DNA from: Thiotrichales bacterium
GTDB taxonomy: Bacteria > Pseudomonadota > Gammaproteobacteria > Thiomicrospirales > Thiomicrospiraceae
Assembly: GCA_014763835.1 (NCBI GenBank)
Contig: JACXUQ010000022.1
Span: forward strand, 1-10,951
Length of the DNA stretch: 10,951 nucleotides
Direction: 5' to 3'
Each line of letters begins with the position of its first letter. The stretch's first letter is position 1. Made by a program: the position numbers and the translations under genes. This document shows positions 6,411 through 10,951 of this stretch, in pieces. The notes under the pieces were generated by a model. The model saw nothing but the letters and a program-made list of their open reading frames with translations. It was not told where the DNA came from and ran no database searches.

Positions 6411-6458
6411 TTGGCGTGGCTGGGGTTCGGCAAGCTAGCCTTGTCTTGTCGAATTTTT
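6402..6458 (+). promoter_or_regulatory. candidate structured leader / attenuator upstream of speD
   Basis: Three pairings are visible. P1 is CACGC (6403-6407) with GCGTG (6414-6418). P2 is GGCTGG (6418-6423) with CTAGCC (6435-6440), one wobble. P3 is TTCGGCAAG (6426-6434) with CTTGTCGAA (6445-6453), nine pairs with one wobble, followed directly by TTTTT (6454-6458). P3 with its T-run is an intrinsic terminator. The 5' strand of P3 is the loop of P2, so P2 and P3 can coexist only as an H-type pseudoknot; otherwise they compete. This is the layout of a transcription attenuator or small riboswitch, 70 bases before speD. I match it to no known riboswitch consensus. A plain second terminator for the trp operon remains possible. 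Confidence 0.45.
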
Positions 6459-6528
6459 GTTAATCATTCATCCGCATGACCGTTCTTACATTTTTAGCGG
6501 CGGGTGTTTTAGTAAGGTACTCTCACAA

Positions 6529-7026
6529 ATGCCTAATTCAGAAAATATCCTGGTTACAGGAAACGAGCACTTTGAAGTCATTGAAAAAACCACGTTGATC
6601 GATTCAACCTGGCCAACACACGACCAAGCGGTTAACGATCAAACTTTGGATCACTTCATCTGCCGTGACGGGAAAACCTTTGCCGGGACGCATTTGATTG
6701 CCGATTTTTGGGGCGCTTCCAAGCTGGATGATTTGCAGCTGATGGAAAAGGCGCTGCGCGAGGGCGTAGCCAAAGCCAAGGCGACCCTGCTGCATATCCA
6801 TCTGCATCACTTTACGCCAAATGGCGGGATTTCCGGTGTAGCGGTATTGGCCGAGTCACATATCAGTGTCCACTCCTGGCCGGAGCGCAACTATGCGGCT
6901 TTCGATGTCTTTATGTGCGGTGATTCAGAACCTGAAAAGGCGATTGAAGTATTAAAAGAAGCTTTCACCCCTTCTGATGTGAATGTTGAAACCATTCTGC
7001 GCGGTGAGGTGACCGACAATGTCTAA
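6529..7026 (+). CDS. speD: S-adenosylmethionine decarboxylase proenzyme (pyruvoyl type)
   Basis: This 165-residue proenzyme self-cleaves to create a pyruvoyl cofactor and decarboxylates S-adenosylmethionine, supplying the aminopropyl donor for spermidine synthase. The cleavage site is visible in LAESHISVHSWPE (107-119): cleavage between E109 and S110 would turn S110 into the pyruvoyl group. H115 and C130 lie +5 and +20 from it, the spacing of the catalytic Ser63/His68/Cys83 of the short Thermotoga/Bacillus-type enzyme. The core begins at about residue 52 (GTHLIADFWG); the preceding ~50 residues are an extension absent from the ~125-130-residue prototypes. The start at 6529 follows TAAGG (6513-6517), with an 11-base spacer. 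It is the first gene of a polyamine operon and overlaps speE by 8 bases, ATGTCTAA. Confidence 0.95.
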   Translation: MPNSENILVTGNEHFEVIEKTTLIDSTWPTHDQAVNDQTLDHFICRDGKTFAGTHLIADFWGASKLDDLQLMEKALREGVAKAKATLLHIHLHHFTPNGGISGVAVLAESHISVHSWPERNYAAFDVFMCGDSEPEKAIEVLKEAFTPSDVNVETILRGEVTDNV

Positions 7027-7888
7027 TGCATCGGCACAGTCATCCTTTTTGGAAACCCTCTACCCAAGTTGGGGGCAACAGTTTACGATGGATGAGGTGC
7101 TGTTTGAAATCAACACCGAGCACCAGCATCTTGTCATATTCAAGAATGCGCAATGGGGTACGGTGATGGCATTGGACGGAGTGGTGCAAACCACCGAGAA
7201 AGATGAATTCGTTTACCACGAAATGATGGTGCATGTGCCGATGCTGGCGCACGGTCATGCCAAAAAAGTGCTGATTATCGGCGGCGGTGACGGCGGCATT
7301 CTGCGTGAGGTGCTGAAGCACCCGAATGTAGAGGCGGTGACGCAGGTTGAAATTGATCAGCAAGTGATCGATTTGTGCGTGCAATATTTGCCAAACCATT
7401 CGGCAGGTGCGTATGATCATCCTAAAGCACATATTGTTATTGATGATGGCGTTGAGTTCGTCAATAATTGCACAGAAAAATTTGATGTTATTATTTCTGA
7501 TTCGACCGATCCGATGGGGCCGGGCGAAGTGTTGTTTACCTCGCGTTTTTATCAGGGAATTAAAAACTGTCTGAGTGACGGTGGGGTTTTTGTTGCACAA
7601 AACGGCGTCAGTTTCTTGCAGACTGACGAAGTAAAAACCACGTTTAATCGTTTATCGCCCTTATTTAAGGAAGCCTCGTTTTATTCAGGTGCGGTGCCTA
7701 CCTATGTCGGTGGGATGATGACTTTTGCCTGGGCAACTGATGATTTGGCGCTAAAACAGGTGGATGTGGCGACTTTGGAGGCGCGCTTTGAGCAAGCAGG
7801 CTTGAAGACGCGTTTTTATACACCTGCGTTGCACTATGGGAGCTTTGCTCTGCCGCAATATATTTTGGATGCCTTGAGAAATGGATAA
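7019..7888 (+). CDS. speE: spermidine synthase (polyamine aminopropyltransferase)
   Basis: This 289-residue enzyme transfers the aminopropyl group of decarboxylated S-adenosylmethionine to putrescine, giving spermidine and methylthioadenosine. It shows the N-terminal beta domain (QFTMDEVLFE, 21-30), EFVYHEMMVHVPM (63-75), the dcSAM-binding loop IGGGDGGILREVLKH (87-101), VEID (110-113), IDDG (141-144) and the catalytic DSTDP (161-165). All are standard for short bacterial SpeE. The start codon lies inside the last codons of speD (ATGTCTAA) and has a good ribosome site, GAGGTGA (7006-7012), six bases before it. Enzyme order in the operon follows the pathway: the product of speD is a substrate here, and putrescine comes from the next gene. 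Confidence 0.97.
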   Translation: MSNASAQSSFLETLYPSWGQQFTMDEVLFEINTEHQHLVIFKNAQWGTVMALDGVVQTTEKDEFVYHEMMVHVPMLAHGHAKKVLIIGGGDGGILREVLKHPNVEAVTQVEIDQQVIDLCVQYLPNHSAGAYDHPKAHIVIDDGVEFVNNCTEKFDVIISDSTDPMGPGEVLFTSRFYQGIKNCLSDGGVFVAQNGVSFLQTDEVKTTFNRLSPLFKEASFYSGAVPTYVGGMMTFAWATDDLALKQVDVATLEARFEQAGLKTRFYTPALHYGSFALPQYILDALRNG

Positions 7889-9080
7889 ACAATCGATTGT
7901 TGAACAGTTTGCCGAAGAGTCCCACCCGGACGTCCTTCAGCAATTTGACCGCGCCAGCCTTGAAGAGCTTGTTGCCAAGCATGAAACGCCATTTATGGTG
8001 TTGGACTTGGAAGAGGTGGATTATCAGTACAAGTCGCTGCAAGCCGCTTTACCGGGTGTGAAGCTGTTTTATGCACTGAAATCGCTGTCTCATCCCGAGT
8101 TGATCAAACGCCTGAAGACTTTGGGTTGTAACTTTGACTTGGCCACAATTGGCGAGGTCGAGTTGGTTGAATCCCTGGGTATCACCGGTGATCAATGTAT
8201 CCATACGCATCCGATCAAAAAAGACAAAGAGATCAAGCGCGCGCTGGAATTCGGCAACAAGCGTTTTGTGGTAGATAACATCGAAGAGATGAAGAAGTTC
8301 TACAAATATGCGGGTCAGGTGGAGTTGATTATTCGTGTCAGCTTCCGCAGTAAGCAGGCTGTTGTGGATCTTTCCCGTAAGTTTGGTTGTACGCTGGAAG
8401 AGTTGCCGGTGTTGGTGGATATGGCGCAATCAAATGGTATCGACGTGGTGGGTCTGTCTTTCCACGTGGGTTCACAGTCGATTTCCCCGGTGACTCAGGT
8501 GAATGCGATTCGCTCCAGTATCGCCGCAATGAAGGTGATGAACAACGTCAAATGGAAGTTCCTGGATATCGGTGGCAGTTTCCCGGTTTCGTATCAGGAA
8601 GAGGTGATGCCGATCGCCGATTTCTGCGTACCGGTGATGGAAGCTTTGGCTGAATTGCCGGAAGGCATCGAGATTTTTGCCGAGCCAGGCCGTTTTATTT
8701 CTGCGCCATCGATGATCGAAGTGGTTTCGATTGTCGGTAAGGCTAAGCGCGGTGCACGTACCTGGTACTACCTGGATGACGGCGTTTACGGTGGATTTAG
8801 TGGTCAGATGTTCGACCACGCCAAATACCCGATTGCACCGTTGAAACCGGTTGACCCAATGGGTGAATTCTACCCAAGCGTGTTGGCGGGTCCTACCTGT
8901 GACAGTATCGATGTGGTGGCGGAAGATATTGAACTGCCGGAGATGGAAGTGGGTGATATTCTGATCGGTAAGCAGATGGGGGCTTATACCTTGGCTTCTG
9001 CAACCGAGTTCAACTACTATCCAAAGCCAAAAGTGGTGGTAGTTGAGGATATTTTCGATCCTGAAACCCAGGCGCTTTAA
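7881..9080 (+). CDS. speC: ornithine decarboxylase, PLP-dependent fold III (Orn/Lys/Arg decarboxylase family 2)
   Basis: This 399-residue alanine-racemase-fold decarboxylase is predicted to make putrescine from ornithine. Landmarks match the eukaryotic-type ODC: PLP lysine K67 in FYALKSLSHPEL, H195 in SFHVGSQ, the GG pair at 231-232, AEPGRF at 267-272, D312 in MFDH, C340 in GPTCDSID, and Y369 in MGAYT. D312 and C340 correspond to the substrate-binding Asp332 and catalytic Cys360 of trypanosome ODC, and argue against diaminopimelate decarboxylase. Dual ornithine/lysine activity occurs in this family and cannot be excluded. It overlaps speE by 8 bases, ATGGATAA, and its own ribosome site is weak, so coupling is likely. 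The name speC is used for both fold-I and fold-III enzymes; this one is fold III. Confidence 0.92.
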   Translation: MDKQSIVEQFAEESHPDVLQQFDRASLEELVAKHETPFMVLDLEEVDYQYKSLQAALPGVKLFYALKSLSHPELIKRLKTLGCNFDLATIGEVELVESLGITGDQCIHTHPIKKDKEIKRALEFGNKRFVVDNIEEMKKFYKYAGQVELIIRVSFRSKQAVVDLSRKFGCTLEELPVLVDMAQSNGIDVVGLSFHVGSQSISPVTQVNAIRSSIAAMKVMNNVKWKFLDIGGSFPVSYQEEVMPIADFCVPVMEALAELPEGIEIFAEPGRFISAPSMIEVVSIVGKAKRGARTWYYLDDGVYGGFSGQMFDHAKYPIAPLKPVDPMGEFYPSVLAGPTCDSIDVVAEDIELPEMEVGDILIGKQMGAYTLASATEFNYYPKPKVVVVEDIFDPETQAL

Positions 9081-9112
9081 TCTATAAGCTGCGAAACTGA
9101 TTAGGAGTTAAT

Positions 9113-9532
9113 GTGAAAGCAATCGTCAAATGGCAGGGTGGTCTGGCCTTTGAAGGCCAAACTGACAGCGGGCATTCTATTGTGATGGATGCCGCCCCGG
9201 AAGTAGGCGGTGAGAACAAAGGCGCTCGCCCTATGGAGATGGTGTTGCTGGGTTTGGGCGGTTGCAGCAGTATTGATGTGGTGATGATGCTGAATAAAAG
9301 CCAGCCTGATCAGGTAAAAGACTGTCAGGTTGAAATCACTGCTGAGAGAGCGGACAGTGTGCCGAAAGTTTTCACTCAAATCCATATGCATTTCAAAGTG
9401 TATGGTACGGATTTGAACCCTAAAAAGGTTGAACGTGCGGTGAATCTGTCGGCAGAAAAATACTGTTCGGTGTCTAAAATGCTGGAAGCCACGGTGCAGA
9501 TGACTCACGACTTTGAGATTATCGAAGCCTAA
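9113..9532 (+). CDS. yhfA: YhfA-type OsmC-family protein
   Basis: This 139-residue protein belongs to the OsmC/Ohr superfamily of thiol-dependent peroxidases and closely resembles E. coli YhfA. Shared landmarks are the N-terminal VKWQGGLAFEG, PMEMVLLGLGGCSSIDVV (40-57) with C51, and LSAEKYCSVSKML (112-124) with C118. The two cysteines are placed as in the family; the substrate of YhfA itself is unknown, so a peroxidase role is only inferred. The start is GTG at 9113, five bases after AGGAG (9103-9107). The overlapping ATG at 9111 is followed at once by TGA. It begins 32 bases after the ODC gene with no terminator between, so it is probably the last gene of the polyamine operon. A functional link to polyamines is not established. 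Confidence 0.93.
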   Translation: MKAIVKWQGGLAFEGQTDSGHSIVMDAAPEVGGENKGARPMEMVLLGLGGCSSIDVVMMLNKSQPDQVKDCQVEITAERADSVPKVFTQIHMHFKVYGTDLNPKKVERAVNLSAEKYCSVSKMLEATVQMTHDFEIIEA

Positions 9533-9563
9533 ACAGGCCCGCTACCCGGCCTGTTCAGTTTTT
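9532..9563 (+). terminator. hairpin terminator after yhfA
   Basis: AACAGGCC (9532-9539) pairs with GGCCTGTT (9548-9555) over 8 bp with an 8-base loop. A run of five T (9559-9563) comes three bases after the stem, so it is a slightly imperfect intrinsic terminator. It overlaps the last base of the yhfA stop codon and contains copy 3 of the 18-bp repeat. Confidence 0.6.
9544..9561 (+). repeat. 18-bp dispersed intergenic repeat, copy 3
   Basis: The sequence ACCCGGCCTGTTCAGTTT differs by one base from copy 1 (2023-2040) and by one from inverted copy 2 (5434-5451). Here it forms part of the loop, the right arm and the tail of the yhfA terminator. Confidence 0.6.
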
Positions 9564-9587
9564 AAAACCCGCGCAAGCGGGTTTTTT
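9564..9587. terminator. bidirectional rho-independent terminator between yhfA and bioA
   Basis: AAAACCCGC (9564-9572) pairs with GCGGGTTTT (9577-9585) over 9 bp around a GCAA loop. Rightward, the T-run covers 9582-9587; leftward, the complementary strand also reads T after the stem (9559-9567 region). It can therefore end both the yhfA transcript and the converging bioA transcript, whose stop codon is 16 bases away. Confidence 0.88.
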
Positions 9588-9602
9588 ATTGCCGCTGTTT
9601 TT

Positions 9603-10919
9603 TTAGGGTTGGGAGTCGTTGAGTACGGTTGCAATGGCGTTTGTCATGCCTTGGGTAAGTTGTTCAAGCTCACACTGTGGAATGTTAAAGGCTGGCATGG
9701 TGTAAACCAGTTTTCCAAAAGGTCTGAGCCAGACGTTTTCGTTGAGTGCCGCGGCTTGGATGGCTGGGCCTAAATCGCTGTGTTCCAATTCGACCACGCC
9801 GATTGCACCGAGTACGCGGACGTCGGCAACGCCCTTTAGTTCGGAAAGCGGAGTCAGCGTTGTCTGTAAATGCTGTTCAATCGATTGGACCTGTTTTTTC
9901 CAAGGGCTGGAAAGTAACAGGTCGATACTGGCGTTGGCGGCAGCACAGGCCAGTGGATTGCCCATAAAGGTCGGGCCGTGCATCAGCAATCCCGGTGTGC
10001 CGGCACTGATTGCATCGCTAATTGCTGCGCTACAAAGTGTCGCGGCCAACGTCATGGTGCCGCCGGTGAGTGCTTTACCCACACACATAATGTCTGGAGA
10101 AATCCCCGCCCAGTGACTGGCGAACAGTTGCCCGGTGCGCCCGAAGCCAGTGGCGATTTCATCGACAATCAGCAGCACTTCATAGCGATCGCACAGTGTG
10201 CGCAGTTGCGTTAGATAGTCGGGTCGGTAAAAACGCATGCCGCCGGCGCCTTGCACAATCGGTTCAATAGTGACGGCGGCAATTTCATGGTGATGTTTTT
10301 TTAGCAGGGCTTCAAGTGCAACAATATCCGTATTGTCAGAAGTCCGGTTAAAGCCCATCTGCGGGGAGGGGGCAAACAGATGCTGCTTGAGCATGTGTGT
10401 AAACAGGGAGTGCATGCCGTTTTCGGGATCTGAAACCGCCATGGTGGCAAAGGTGTCGCCGTGATAGCCATTACGCACGGTCAATAATCGGTGTTTTTCA
10501 GGTCGCTTCAGGCTGATCCAGTATTGCAGCGCAATTTTAATGGCTACTTCCATTGAGACCGAGCCGGAATCAGCCAGAAATACTTTGTCGAGCCCCTGCG
10601 GAGACAGCTTCACCAGACGTTGAGCCAGTTCAATCGCGGGTTCATGTGTCAGTCCGCCAAACATGATGTGCGGCATGGTATCGAGCTGCTGATGCATGGC
10701 TTGTAAAATGGTCGGATGGTTGTAGCCGTGTATTGCCGCCCACCATGAGGACATGCCGTCAATGACCTCGCGACCGTCGGCAAGGCGGATGCGGCTGCCG
10801 CGGGTTGAGTTTACGCCGATGGCTGGCGTGGATGCTGGCATTTTGGCATAGGGGTGCCAGAGGTGCTGTTGGTCGAAATCAAGCAAAGCGGGCCAGTTTG
10901 CAGTGGAGTGTTTTGTCAT
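9603..10919 (-). CDS. bioA: adenosylmethionine-8-amino-7-oxononanoate aminotransferase
   Basis: This 438-residue PLP-dependent class III aminotransferase converts 7-keto-8-aminopelargonate to 7,8-diaminopelargonate in biotin synthesis, with S-adenosylmethionine as amino donor. BioA-specific features are HLWHPYAKM (19-27, with the substrate-site Tyr at 24), MSSWWAAIHGYNHP (56-69), and GPTFMGNPLACA near residue 316. The PLP site shows D253 in IVDEIATGFGRTG and Schiff-base lysine K282 in CVGKALTGG. Length is normal. The ATG at 10919 is the only sensible start before the conserved N-terminus; its ribosome site is weak, with AGG about 12 bases upstream. Only 32 bases of upstream sequence are in the window, and I see no bio operator in them. 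It converges on the polyamine operon and is not co-transcribed with it. Confidence 0.96.
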   Translation of the reverse strand: MTKHSTANWPALLDFDQQHLWHPYAKMPASTPAIGVNSTRGSRIRLADGREVIDGMSSWWAAIHGYNHPTILQAMHQQLDTMPHIMFGGLTHEPAIELAQRLVKLSPQGLDKVFLADSGSVSMEVAIKIALQYWISLKRPEKHRLLTVRNGYHGDTFATMAVSDPENGMHSLFTHMLKQHLFAPSPQMGFNRTSDNTDIVALEALLKKHHHEIAAVTIEPIVQGAGGMRFYRPDYLTQLRTLCDRYEVLLIVDEIATGFGRTGQLFASHWAGISPDIMCVGKALTGGTMTLAATLCSAAISDAISAGTPGLLMHGPTFMGNPLACAAANASIDLLLSSPWKKQVQSIEQHLQTTLTPLSELKGVADVRVLGAIGVVELEHSDLGPAIQAAALNENVWLRPFGKLVYTMPAFNIPQCELEQLTQGMTNAIATVLNDSQP

Positions 10920-10951
10920 GAAGCATCAGTACCTAGTTTTTAGCGTAATAG

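Larger units (their letters stand above)
6274..6528. other. 255-bp intergenic region trpC-speD
   Basis: This is the longest gap in the window. It holds in order the 8-bp dyad, the trpC terminator, the 6-codon frame, the P1-P3 hairpins and the speD ribosome site. I could not place a convincing speD promoter: neither the part upstream of the hairpins nor 6459-6528 has a good -35/-10 pair. Confidence 0.6.

Noticed and set aside
6476..6601. 41-codon frame overlapping the start of speD
   Set aside because: No ribosome site, deep out-of-frame overlap with conserved speD, and nothing recognisable in the translation.
9140..9166. Inverted repeat around TGGCCTTTGAAGGCCA within yhfA
   Set aside because: It lies inside conserved coding sequence near the N-terminus and has no T-run or link to a nearby start.
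9742..10214. Plus-strand open frames inside bioA
   Set aside because: They are shadows of the bioA reading frame; every BioA motif is intact on the minus strand.
1..10951. Defence system, prophage, transposon or CRISPR content
   Set aside because: No integrase, transposase, toxin, nuclease or repeat-spacer array is visible; the coding content is ordinary biosynthetic metabolism.

Overview
The window looks like chromosomal DNA of a free-living gammaproteobacterium. The evidence is protein-level resemblance: the TrpE, TrpC, YhfA-type OsmC and BioA sequences, and the rpe-gph-trpE gene order, which is familiar from Pseudomonas and relatives. A sulfur-oxidising Thiotrichales-type lineage would fit, but that is a guess from general resemblance, not a marker-based call. 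Base composition looks even and near 50% GC. There are no transposases, phage genes, CRISPR arrays, tRNAs or rRNAs, and no sign of recent gene transfer.

Layout. (1) The left edge holds the 5' part of a psiE-family membrane protein gene on the minus strand, divergent from rpe. (2) rpe (ribulose-5-phosphate epimerase) has a good extended -10 promoter and ends in a clear intrinsic terminator. gph (phosphoglycolate phosphatase) follows. (3) A strong hairpin without a T-tract and an unrecognised 49-codon ORF precede a tryptophan block trpE-trpG-trpD-trpC. The small ORF overlaps the trpE start by 8 bases. (4) trpC is followed by a 255-bp gap rich in RNA structure: a perfect dyad, an intrinsic terminator, and a set of hairpins that can form either a second terminator or an H-type pseudoknot. 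(5) A polyamine operon follows: speD (pyruvoyl AdoMet decarboxylase), speE (spermidine synthase), a fold-III ornithine decarboxylase, and a YhfA/OsmC-like gene. (6) Two hairpin terminators separate this operon from bioA, which is convergent on the minus strand.

How the genes work together. TrpE and TrpG form anthranilate synthase, and TrpD and TrpC carry anthranilate on towards indole-3-glycerol phosphate; trpF, trpB and trpA are not in the window. The speD-speE-ODC genes encode every enzyme needed to make spermidine from ornithine and S-adenosylmethionine. rpe and gph serve pentose phosphate/Calvin metabolism and 2-phosphoglycolate disposal. bioA belongs to biotin synthesis and also uses S-adenosylmethionine, as amino donor.

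No clearly novel multi-gene system is present; nearly all genes are textbook metabolic enzymes. The parts worth a second look are non-coding or tiny: the speD leader, an 18-bp sequence repeated in three intergenic gaps, the gph-trpE hairpin with its coupled small ORF, and an identical 8-base overlap at three gene junctions.
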